Below are positions 27,764 through 35,717 of a DNA stretch of 64,000 nucleotides, piece after piece; positions within the stretch are counted from its first letter, which is position 1, and every line of letters starts with the position of its first letter. The stretch is from the NCBI RefSeq assembly GCF_001050135.1, contig NZ_CP012040.1:4853001-4917000 (forward strand). The letters run 5' to 3'. The notes beneath the pieces were generated by a model, which made no database searches, was not told the origin of the DNA, and saw nothing but the letters and a program-made list of their open reading frames with translations. The stretch comes from Cyclobacterium amurskyense (lineage in GTDB: Bacteria; Bacteroidota; Bacteroidia; Cytophagales; Cyclobacteriaceae). The translations under genes and the position numbers were made by a program.

Positions 27764-28003
27764 TTATTTATTGTCCGGCAATGCATCAAACTGTTTGCGC
27801 TTGTCATCGAACCATTTTTTCATTGCTTCAGGAGATTGCATCAGTTGCTGCATTTCTTTCATGGCTTTTAAATGATCGGGATCTTTTTTTTGAAACATTT
27901 CCATGCCATGGTTTTTGCTTAGCTCAGCCATTTCATCGAAGGTATTGGCATGAAAGGCCAGCCCACAGGCTCCCCCAAGTTGTTTACAAGTCATTGTCTT
28001 CAT
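27764..28003 (-). CDS. DUF1059 small protein
   Basis: 79 residues. The start MKTMTCKQLGGACGLAFHA followed by MAELSKNHGMEMFQ is the DUF1059 signature, including the two Cys and the His of the first 20 residues, which could bind metal. A charged helical tail (HLKAMKEMQQLMQSPEAMKK) extends the domain. The family function is unknown. It sits 20 bp ahead of the orphan sheath gene and is presumably cotranscribed with it. Confidence 0.8.
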   Translation of the reverse strand: MKTMTCKQLGGACGLAFHANTFDEMAELSKNHGMEMFQKKDPDHLKAMKEMQQLMQSPEAMKKWFDDKRKQFDALPDNK

Positions 28004-28154
28004 TATAGGATGGTTTTATTTTTTTATTAAAAAGGATTGCTGTACCGTAGGAACAGTTCTTTGACCAATTTTATATTAGTTATTTGTACTTGATTTTTGT
28101 AATCCACTGTAAAATAACCAATATAAGTAAAATCCTTTGGCTTCGGAAGTCTGG

Positions 28155-28374
28155 TGTCGACAAGCTGGCTTCGACAAGCTCAGCCACCGTTACGTCCCCG
28201 GTGGTTGAGCCTGTCGAAACCACGTTTCGTTATGACGTCTACGTATCCCAATACCTCTGCCTTCGACAAGCTCAGGCACCGGTTGGGTTTCCGAAAACTA
28301 TGCCTTCGACAAGCTCAGGCGCCGGTTGGGTTTCCGAAACCTCTGTCTTCGACAGGCTCAGGCGACGGTCGAAG
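28155..28374. repeat. Third cluster of the palindromic repeat, mostly half-units
   Basis: One full palindrome at 28169-28220 is followed by half-units that carry only the TTCGACAAGCTCAGGC arm, starting at 28261, 28304 and 28347 (about 43-bp period). The half-units are joined by CCGGTTGGGTTTCCGAAA. The arm matches the 24.7-kb arrays but the spacer differs. Confidence 0.85.
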
Positions 28375-28393
28375 TAATTGATAATTACGTAAT

Positions 28394-28440
28394 AAATCCC
28401 CCTGCGCCCGCTTTAAAGGGGGATTTTGGTTTTTTTTTGA
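28394..28440 (+). terminator. Rho-independent terminator-like hairpin with T-run
   Basis: The stem AAATCCCCCT / AGGGGGATTT encloses a 13-nt loop, followed by GGTTTTTTTTT. The only plus-strand sequence upstream is the repeat cluster, so it may end a transcript through the repeats or insulate the gene at 28759. Confidence 0.6.
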
Positions 28441-28758
28441 ATTTCCGAGTACGTTATTGACTTTTCAATTGGTTAGCCCATTTATAGGGTACCATCAAAA
28501 AATAGGACTTAAGCCAAAATTTAGATTTTTATTATATATGCCTTTTACAAGGGCATAGGGCTATAGAATTTCAATGCTAATCCTTACCTTAGTCTACTTA
28601 ATAACTAGGCTTGGTTTGAAACCCAGGTTGAATCAAAGTTTGAGGGATTCCTTAAAACAGTTATTGATATTTCAATGTAGCATTTCTTGCATAAAAAATA
28701 GTGTGAAATCATTTACCAACATGTCAGAAGCATGTGAAAAGGGTTAAAAACAAAACAT
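28441..28758. other. Intergenic leader of the FAD oxidoreductase operon
   Basis: AT-rich 318-bp region. I see no gene, no repeat and no clear TAnnTTTG box. It presumably holds the promoter of the plus-strand operon starting at 28759. Confidence 0.4.
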
Positions 28759-30138
28759 ATGAAGCGTAGAAAGATGATGGCCACCATGGGAGCCATTTCC
28801 CTTGGATTAGCCTCCTCACCACTTTCAAAAGCAGAGGTAGTAAAAAAACCGTATAAAATCACGGAGAAAACAATTGAAACCGATATTTTGATTGTTGGTG
28901 GTGGTACTGCTGGTGTGGTAGCAGCCATTCAGGCAGGAAGAGCAGGAGCTAAAACAACCCTGGTCGAAAGTGGTAGTCAATTGGGAGGAACAACCACTAC
29001 CGGAGGGGTTTCCTTTCCCGGGATTTTCCATGCTTGGGGAAAACAGGTCATCGGAGGCATAGGATGGGAACTAGTGATGGAAGCCGTAAATCTAAACGAT
29101 GATATCCTACCCAACTTCTCCATTATTCCCAATAATACAACCATTCGTCATTGGAGGCATCAGGTAACCGTCAATCCAGCACTTTACGCCATGATTGCGG
29201 AGGAAAAGTGTGTGGAAGCAGGTGTTGATATTCACTATTACGAAACGCCTACAAGTATCGAATTTAAAGATGGAAAATGGTTTGTGAAAACAGTGGGTAA
29301 AGGGCTTAGCAATGAGATTATATGTGATCAGATTATAGATTGTACCGGTAATGCTACCGCAGCCTCTATAGCAGGTTTTAAGCTTTTGAGAGAAGAAGAT
29401 ACCCAACCTGGATCATTTGTCTTCAGAATAGGTGGCTATGATTTGGAAAAGCTGGACCTGTCGAAGATTCCTAAAGAATACCATTCCAGGCTCAAGCAAA
29501 ACATGCTTATCAATAGTGATGTGAAAGTGGAATCATCGGTTAATAATTTCCCTCCAACTTCTCCTTATAATTATGTCTACGTACATGGTGCTGACTCCTC
29601 TACCTCGGAGCTACATACAAAAGCGAACCTGGAGGGAAGGGCTTCATTGTTGCAATTGATTAGAAAATTAAGAACATTCCCAGGTTGTGAAAAGATAAAA
29701 TTATTGGATGCACGACCTGAGACGGCCATTCGGGAAACCTACCGAATTGACGGACTCTATAAAATCACCCATAATGACTATGTTACAGGGAAAGTATTTG
29801 AAGACTCCTTGTCCTATTCATTTTATCCAATTGATTTGCATAGAAACGGGAAGTCCATTTACCAGGAATTTCTAAAGGAAGATGTGGTTGCCACAATTCC
29901 ACTGAGGGCATTGATACCCAAAAACAGCCAGAATTTCTTGGTGGCCGGACGTTGTCTAAGCAGTGACAGGCTGGCCAATTCCGCACTACGTGTTCAAGCT
30001 TCTTGTATGGGAATGGCGCAGGCCGCAGCGGTCGCTGCAGTATTGGCCATCAAACATAAGGTAACACCAGCAAATGTTCCTCTTCCAGAATTGAAAAATA
30101 TGCTAAAGGAACATGGAGGCATAGTACCCAATGCATAA
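28759..30138 (+). CDS. FAD-dependent oxidoreductase, exported (Tat-like signal)
   Basis: Flavoenzyme of 459 residues. The N-terminus MKRRKMMATMGAISLGLASS resembles a twin-arginine signal (RR followed by a short hydrophobic stretch), consistent with export of a cofactor-loaded protein. The FAD site is TDILIVGGGTAGVVAAIQAG followed by TLVES. Further motifs are GGTTTTGGVSFPGIFHAWG, the acidic IIDCTGNATAASIAG, and the C-terminal NFLVAGRCLSSDRLA with CMGMAQAAAVAA. This is the FAD_oxidored layout. The substrate is unknown. It is 24 bp ahead of a protein with an FMN-binding-like motif, a plausible electron partner. Confidence 0.85.
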   Translation: MKRRKMMATMGAISLGLASSPLSKAEVVKKPYKITEKTIETDILIVGGGTAGVVAAIQAGRAGAKTTLVESGSQLGGTTTTGGVSFPGIFHAWGKQVIGGIGWELVMEAVNLNDDILPNFSIIPNNTTIRHWRHQVTVNPALYAMIAEEKCVEAGVDIHYYETPTSIEFKDGKWFVKTVGKGLSNEIICDQIIDCTGNATAASIAGFKLLREEDTQPGSFVFRIGGYDLEKLDLSKIPKEYHSRLKQNMLINSDVKVESSVNNFPPTSPYNYVYVHGADSSTSELHTKANLEGRASLLQLIRKLRTFPGCEKIKLLDARPETAIRETYRIDGLYKITHNDYVTGKVFEDSLSYSFYPIDLHRNGKSIYQEFLKEDVVATIPLRALIPKNSQNFLVAGRCLSSDRLANSALRVQASCMGMAQAAAVAAVLAIKHKVTPANVPLPELKNMLKEHGGIVPNA

Positions 30139-30162
30139 GTTGTTCATTCAAAATATAAATAG

Positions 30163-31272
30163 ATGATCAATTGGATCAAAGGCTTATTGGTTGGTGCATT
30201 ATTGCTCCCATTTTCTTTTGAAAATGGAGAGGACATTCGATATTTTCAACAATCCACCATACCGCTAACTGATTCCTCTGAGGTGATTGTATCCTCTATT
30301 TATGATTCTTTATCAAGTCAGGATATTTACCAGGTGAAAACATCAACTGGTACTCCTGTGCATTATTATATAGCATTTCAGGAAGGGGTATGCTTTGAAA
30401 ATGAGTGCCGGCCCCTGAATATCCTGATCTACTGGAACATTACCGGTAGGTACCTGGGCTTTGAACTGGTGGATGGAGAGTTTCTTAGTAAATTTGACCA
30501 TGAACCCTTTTCTCAAGAGGAGTACGAGGAACTGGATCAGTTGTTGGCAGATCCATTCCTCCCTTTGGGCAATTATACTTTTGAGGAGTTGGTCAAAAGG
30601 CCGGATACAGTCAGCCAATCCATGGATGGTGTTTCGGGCGCCACAATGAAAGATGTGTTGGAATACATTGTACCCGGAGCTGCTTATACTACCCATAAAC
30701 TGTGGAATCTGATCCATGGTCCCATTCAACAAGAAGTGATTCGCCTGACAGAGCAGCAGCTCAATTCCTCATTGTTTAATAAAATCCTGCAGAGCAAAGA
30801 TCAAAGTGACCAAACCTGGGCTTTGGAAAGGATCGCTCAGCTTTCTGATTTGGATGATTCTGTGGTTGAATCCCTAGTGAGGATACTTCTTGAGGGGGAG
30901 CATTTTCAATCCTACCTGCTTTTGAAATCACTTTCTTCAAAGCAACTGGAATCAGAGCATTTGCAGCTTCATCTTTTCAGGCTTATAGGCAAGGTGGACT
31001 ATAGTATTGAAAACATGATTTTTGATAAATTGGTTGATGCGCCTCATTTACATGGTTCCGTTGTGCATGCTTCAATTTCCATCCTTGAAGAATTGAACGG
31101 GTCACAATTGGGAAAGTTATTGAAGCTTTTTTCGCATCATAAAGTAAAAAATCTTGAGTTTAATCAGGCACTAAAGCAGATGGTACCCCATGATAACAGT
31201 TTTGTGAAGCGTCAGCTGTTGCAGTTTCTAGAAAATCAAAGCCAAATTGCTGATTCAACAGGGGATCTGTAA
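30163..31272 (+). CDS. Exported protein with FMN-binding-like motif and helical repeats
   Basis: 369 residues, opening with a signal-like segment (MINWIKGLLVGALLLPFSF). Residues 40-165 resemble an FMN-binding (NqrC-like) domain ending in DGVSGATMKDV. In NqrC the motif SGATxT carries FMN on the last Thr; here that position is Lys, so covalent flavinylation is unlikely. Residues about 185-355 look like HEAT-type helical repeats (ALERIAQLSDLDDSVVESLV). I do not recognise the full architecture. It is cotranscribed with the FAD oxidoreductase and may be its partner or scaffold. Confidence 0.6.
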   Translation: MINWIKGLLVGALLLPFSFENGEDIRYFQQSTIPLTDSSEVIVSSIYDSLSSQDIYQVKTSTGTPVHYYIAFQEGVCFENECRPLNILIYWNITGRYLGFELVDGEFLSKFDHEPFSQEEYEELDQLLADPFLPLGNYTFEELVKRPDTVSQSMDGVSGATMKDVLEYIVPGAAYTTHKLWNLIHGPIQQEVIRLTEQQLNSSLFNKILQSKDQSDQTWALERIAQLSDLDDSVVESLVRILLEGEHFQSYLLLKSLSSKQLESEHLQLHLFRLIGKVDYSIENMIFDKLVDAPHLHGSVVHASISILEELNGSQLGKLLKLFSHHKVKNLEFNQALKQMVPHDNSFVKRQLLQFLENQSQIADSTGDL

Positions 31273-31302
31273 GTTTAGTGCTGACCTATATCTGGTTTGG
31301 AC

Positions 31303-31738
31303 CTGGTCAAAGTTTAGCGTTGCGTAACTTAGTATGGGATTGGAATCAATGGCTTGGGTGGGCTTAGGAACTGGATCGTGTTAAGCCAAAGCCACAAAGC
31401 TGGGTAATTTCATTATTTAGTCTCTTAAAGCGTTTCGGTTAGTATGATTTTGTCAGCATTGTTGCAGAAAAGGTGCAACAATACCGCCAAAATCAAGTTC
31501 GTTCAGATTTCCTTTACCACGGGCTTCACCCGTGGCTATTATAGTTTCAGCCCTTCAGGCTTCTCTGATTCTTTCGGGAATGGCAAGATTATCTAATTAG
31601 AACGGGATAACAATCCCATAATATTAACAATCCCAAAATCTATTTGAAAACCAATTATCAGCAAATCCTTCTAAGCGGAATGGGAAATTTCGAATTTTTA
31701 GAATTTTTAGAAACGTTTCTTTCTAAAATTTTGACCAG
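31303..31738. repeat. Palindrome-rich element, copy 1 of a tandem pair
   Basis: 436 bp bounded by inverted CTGGTCAAAGTTT and AAATTTTGACCAG. The interior is nearly identical to copy 2 and holds perfect hairpins ATTGTTGCA-N7-TGCAACAAT and CCACGGG-CTTCA-CCCGTGG. No reading frame covers it. Confidence 0.88.
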
Positions 31739-31759
31739 CCAATATATCGAGCACTTCAT

Positions 31760-32235
31760 CTGGTCAAAGTTTATCGTTGCGTAACTTAGACCTACCATAA
31801 AGAAAGTTTTCAACTTTCATTAAAAGGCTCTTCTTCAATATGGGATTGGAATCAATGGCTTGGGTAGGCTTAGGAACTGAATCCCGTTAAGCCAAAGTCA
31901 CAAAGCTGTGTAATTTTATTATTTAGTCCTTTAAAGCGTTTCGGTTAGTATGATTTTGTCAGCATTGTTGCAGAAAAGGTGCAACAATACCGCCAAAATC
32001 AAGTTCGTTCAGATTTCCTTTACCACGGGCTTCACCCGTGGCTATTATAGTTTCAGCCCTTCAGGCTTCTCTGATTCTTTCGGGAATGGCAAGAATATCT
32101 AATTAGAACGGGATAACAATCCCATAATATTAACAATCCCAAAATCTATTTGAAAACCAATTATCAGCAAATCCTTCTAAGCGAAATGGGAGATTTCGAA
32201 TTTTTAGAAACGTTTCTTTCTAAAATTTTGACCAG
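31760..32235. repeat. Palindrome-rich element, copy 2 of a tandem pair
   Basis: 476 bp with the same terminal inverted motifs (CTGGTCAAAGTTT, AAATTTTGACCAG). It differs from copy 1 by an extra block of about 50 bp near its left end (about 31790-31840, with hairpin GAAAG-N7-CTTTC) and by loss of one AATTTTTAGA duplication near the right end. A 21-bp spacer separates the copies. Confidence 0.88.
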
Positions 32236-32275
32236 CCAAAAATTAGGGATGAAGACGGATTAAACCAAAAATCTT

Positions 32276-32896
32276 TTAATTTTCATACTGTACTACTTCA
32301 TCTTCCAGCCCTACACAAAGAAAAGCTCTTTTTAGCCCGTAATTTCTGCCCTCTTTTGCTTCATAATTGGCGAAGAGGTCTCCATTTTCCCTAAAAGCTT
32401 TTTGGATGCCTTCCTCTTTGCCCATATTCATATTGAGTACCTTAAATAGCTCACCTGTGGAGTACCATTTTTTTTGCACCCCATGTAACTTTCCAGAATT
32501 ATAATTTAGGAGGGAGATTAAAAGGTGCCTTGAATCGGCAGACCAGGTTTTTTTCTCACCATGTAATTTCCCCTTGTGATAATGGGCTATGTGTTTGATT
32601 TGTCCATTGGCATACCAATCCTTGGTTTCATTTTGCTTTCGACCTTCCAGGATACCCATCTTTTGTTTTATAGTGCCGTCAGGAAAATAAGTTAAAGCAT
32701 AACCTGAAAATTTTTCCCCATCTAAGGTCCAAATCGAAATCTTGTTGTCATAAACAAGCTTAGATTTATCGATCGTACTTGAGGGAACCTCCAAGCGGGT
32801 GAATGTTTCCTGTTTAAAGCTTTTATCATCCTTTTTTGAGGCTTGTCCACAGCTGACGATCAATTGAATTAGAAGGATACACATTAAGTTTCTCAT
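32276..32896 (-). CDS. MORN-variant (YwqK-family) lipoprotein
   Basis: Exported 206-residue protein. The lipoprotein signal MRNLMCILLIQLIVSC places the acylated Cys at 16. From residue 60 onward it has MORN_2-type repeats: YFPDGTIKQK, WYANGQIKHIAHYHKGKLHG, YNSGKLHGVQKKWYSTGEL and FRENGDLFANYEAKEG. The family is annotated as YwqK antitoxin, but the export signal argues against a cytoplasmic antitoxin. It follows the YHYH-domain gene by 83 bp on the same strand, and the two may be cotranscribed. Confidence 0.82.
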   Translation of the reverse strand: MRNLMCILLIQLIVSCGQASKKDDKSFKQETFTRLEVPSSTIDKSKLVYDNKISIWTLDGEKFSGYALTYFPDGTIKQKMGILEGRKQNETKDWYANGQIKHIAHYHKGKLHGEKKTWSADSRHLLISLLNYNSGKLHGVQKKWYSTGELFKVLNMNMGKEEGIQKAFRENGDLFANYEAKEGRNYGLKRAFLCVGLEDEVVQYEN

Positions 32897-32979
32897 GGAT
32901 TATTAGTTATTTTCTTGGTTCCTTTCCATTAAGTGAAATACTGGATAAGTTCTAATCAATAAATCAAAAAAGAACAAGT

Positions 32980-33876
32980 TTACATAATGGTGTTAGGAGT
33001 GCCTTGAAGGTCTACACCAAATAACAGTATGTATGAACCTATATAGGTCTCGTTGATGATGTGATAATGATAAAATTCTTCTCCATCACTATGTTGGGTA
33101 GCAGCAATATGTCCACCTGAAGCGTCTAAATCTGAAGGGTGATCACTTGTAGCATCACATTTTCTTCCGTAGAGTAAAAAACCATCCTGTAGTATTCCTA
33201 CTAGTTTTTCATCGTCATAGGACAAAGTGGTGTTTTCCGTCACATTTGAAGCCTCCAAATGGTAATGGTAACCGGTAGGTCCCATATGCGCACCTGCATA
33301 GTCGAAACCAGAGGCTACATTGGCAGATAAAGCGATATTTGGACCTTCTTCATCATTAAAAATTGGAACTCCGGTCACAGCGATGCCTATAGCCCCCAAT
33401 CCTGTAGCTGAACTTGAAGAAGCCTTCTCCGGAGTAGCTTGCACAGTAAGTGTGTAACTCGTGCTTGATATAGTACCTGGAGACATTTGACTTTCATTGG
33501 CCACACTTGGTGCTATATACAAGCTGTTGCTTTCGCTCCAGTAGGGTGAGGTATGATTTGGCAATCCGTTGGATTCAATGGTTATCTCATCGTCATCAAA
33601 AGAAACAGTCACCGCATCTTCATTGAATTCATCGAAGGCTGCAACAGGTGTACTACCCGTGGAGGTTGCAATGGAGTCATCATCATCATTGCTGTCTGCC
33701 ACATATCCACTGGGTTGGGTACAAGATGTGGTACTTACACTTGGATTTCCCAAACCGTCACCATCTGAATCCTGATACCATGTAGTTTCAGTACAAGTTT
33801 CTTCATCACTGGCGCATGAAGAAAACAAAAGGCTTGATACTACAAAAACGAGTGTTAATAAACTTGGGACTTTCAT
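32980..33876 (-). CDS. YHYH-domain lipoprotein
   Basis: Exported protein of 298 residues. The signal ends at a lipobox (VVSSLLFSSC, Cys20). A short Thr/Asp-rich segment with a calcium-binding-like DSDGDGLGNP motif follows, then the YHYH domain (about 95-298) named from the GYHYHLEA and EFYHYHI motifs. The late block VGILQDGFLLYGRKCD is also typical. The family is thought to bind metal through its His residues, but its function is not known. It is the first gene of a probable operon with the MORN-variant lipoprotein. Confidence 0.88.
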   Translation of the reverse strand: MKVPSLLTLVFVVSSLLFSSCASDEETCTETTWYQDSDGDGLGNPSVSTTSCTQPSGYVADSNDDDDSIATSTGSTPVAAFDEFNEDAVTVSFDDDEITIESNGLPNHTSPYWSESNSLYIAPSVANESQMSPGTISSTSYTLTVQATPEKASSSSATGLGAIGIAVTGVPIFNDEEGPNIALSANVASGFDYAGAHMGPTGYHYHLEASNVTENTTLSYDDEKLVGILQDGFLLYGRKCDATSDHPSDLDASGGHIAATQHSDGEEFYHYHIINETYIGSYILLFGVDLQGTPNTIM

Positions 33877-34154
33877 TATTCCTAAAATTAAAAATTGCTA
33901 TTGAATAGAATCATTTAATAAGTTAGACGGGCTAAAGGAAAAAATCCCTCGATTTTATTCAAACTTTTTAATAGTTAAAGGAAAAATAGATAAAACCCGG
34001 ATACTCAGGCAGTCTTTATGGATTAAGGATAAGATAATTAAACTGAAAATGGTTTTTTTTAAATAATTAAAAAATTACAAATGTTTCGGTTGGTTGTTTT
34101 CGAATTTTAAGATTTAAAGCCATTTCCCTTTTGTATTTCCATTTTATTTCCTCC

Positions 34155-35687
34155 CTAAAAATGGCCAATATTATTGGGTTTTTTAGGAATGTTTTGCTCT
34201 TCCATCCTTTTCTGAAAAGCTTCCTTACTTTCACCTGGGCTTGGCCATACATCGCTGGAACGATGGGAATCAGCCATCATATTATTGATTTTTTCCACCA
34301 TCTCCGTATTGTCATCACTGATGTCATTTTGCTGTTGCGGATCAGTTTTTAAATTGTACAATTCCAAATCCGCACCACTTGCCTTGTGGCCAAAATAGTC
34401 TCCCCATCTTATGGCTTGATTTTGATTGTGTTCCCAGTAGAGGTATTCATGTTGCTTCTGTACTCCTTTGCCGGTGAGGGTTGGCAATATACTGATTCCA
34501 TCCAAGCCCGAAGGGGGACTTACTCCAGCCAAATCAGCTGCTGTGGGAAGGAAATCCCAAAAAGCCCAGATATGATCACTTTCTGTGCCTGCTGCAATGT
34601 GTGCAGGCCAACGAGCAATAGCTGGAATATGAAATCCCCCATTGTATTCGTTTCCTTTCTGACCTCTGGTAGGAGACCGGTGTTTGAAAAACGCACTCAA
34701 TGTAGGCCCCTCCTGAACATCGAGGTATCTTTTTTCATAGCCCTGACTTGAATTCCCATTGTCAGAGGCAAAGAAGATAATGGTGTTCTCATCCAAATTC
34801 AAGTCTTTCAATAAAGCCATTAATTTGCCCACTTCTCCATCCATTCTGGAAACCATAGCCGCCCATTCTTTGTGTTGGATTGGCCATTCTTTGTCTTTGT
34901 ATTGGCCAAGTTCTGGTACGATAAGTGGGCCATGCGGAACGGTATTCGCAAGGTACAAGAAGAAAGGCTGGTCTTTGTTCTGTTTTACAAAATCTAAGGC
35001 TTTTTCATTGATGATGTCAAAAGAATAAACAGCAGCTGAGGGGTCTTCAATACCATTTGGAATAACTTTTCCTTCCTCATCATATGCACTGGCCTTGGAA
35101 TAATTTTCATATTCAAAATGGTTTTGATTTCCTGAGAAAAATACTTTTTCCTCATTGTGATATAAAAATTCAGGATAATAGGTATGGGCTTGACGCTGAT
35201 TGAGGTATCCATAGAATTCATCGAATCCCATCTTGTTCGGGATTCCGGGTTGGTTATTCAAGGCCAAACCCCATTTGCCGAATAAACCGGTTTTGTACCC
35301 TGCTTCTTTGAGCAACATGGCAACGGTATAATCTCCTTCTTGTAAAGATTCACGGTACGATTGGTAAGAATTCCCCCTTACTCTGGCATGTCCCTGATGC
35401 AATCCCTGCATCAGAGAAGATCTGGAAGGAGCACAAACAGAACTACCTGCATAGGCATTGGTAAACTTGATTCCTTCATAGGCTATTCTGTCAATGTTTG
35501 GGGTTTTGATTTTTTCCTGCCCATAGCAGCCTAAGTCTCCCCAACTCAAGTCATCACTTAAAATAAATATGATATTCGGAGACCTTTCCTCTTTTATTTC
35601 CTTTTTATTGGAAGTACAAGAAAAACACACACTAAAGGCCAAAGTAAGACTGATGATGTAAGAATGATAAGTACGTGTAATGTTCAT
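34155..35687 (-). CDS. Sulfatase (S1 family, formylglycine type), lipoprotein
   Basis: Hydrolase of sulfate esters, 510 residues. The lipoprotein signal ends in SVCFSC (Cys24). The core motifs are NIIFILSDDLSWGDLGCYG (metal-binding Asp pair), the C-x-P-S-R motif at C85 (SSVCAPSRSSLMQG), whose Cys is converted to formylglycine by a maturase, GLFGKWGL and FFASDNGNSS. The C-terminus (LYNLKTDPQQQNDIS) is the usual sulfatase end block. It follows a hydrolase gene by 30 bp on the same strand. The likely target is a sulfated marine polysaccharide; the exact subfamily is not readable. Confidence 0.92.
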   Translation of the reverse strand: MNITRTYHSYIISLTLAFSVCFSCTSNKKEIKEERSPNIIFILSDDLSWGDLGCYGQEKIKTPNIDRIAYEGIKFTNAYAGSSVCAPSRSSLMQGLHQGHARVRGNSYQSYRESLQEGDYTVAMLLKEAGYKTGLFGKWGLALNNQPGIPNKMGFDEFYGYLNQRQAHTYYPEFLYHNEEKVFFSGNQNHFEYENYSKASAYDEEGKVIPNGIEDPSAAVYSFDIINEKALDFVKQNKDQPFFLYLANTVPHGPLIVPELGQYKDKEWPIQHKEWAAMVSRMDGEVGKLMALLKDLNLDENTIIFFASDNGNSSQGYEKRYLDVQEGPTLSAFFKHRSPTRGQKGNEYNGGFHIPAIARWPAHIAAGTESDHIWAFWDFLPTAADLAGVSPPSGLDGISILPTLTGKGVQKQHEYLYWEHNQNQAIRWGDYFGHKASGADLELYNLKTDPQQQNDISDDNTEMVEKINNMMADSHRSSDVWPSPGESKEAFQKRMEEQNIPKKPNNIGHF

Positions 35688-35717
35688 GGAAAGTAGGATT
35701 AAGGCTTTTGTGAATAT

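Noticed and set aside
26136..28003. A complete type VI secretion or phage tail cluster
   Set aside because: Only a sheath gene is present; no tube, baseplate, spike or ATPase gene in the window.
31303..32235. Coding region in the tandem elements
   Set aside because: All frames are interrupted and the conserved features are hairpins, not codon patterns.
32276..32896. YwqK toxin-antitoxin module
   Set aside because: The protein has a lipoprotein signal and no adjacent toxin gene; the family name reflects MORN-type repeats only.
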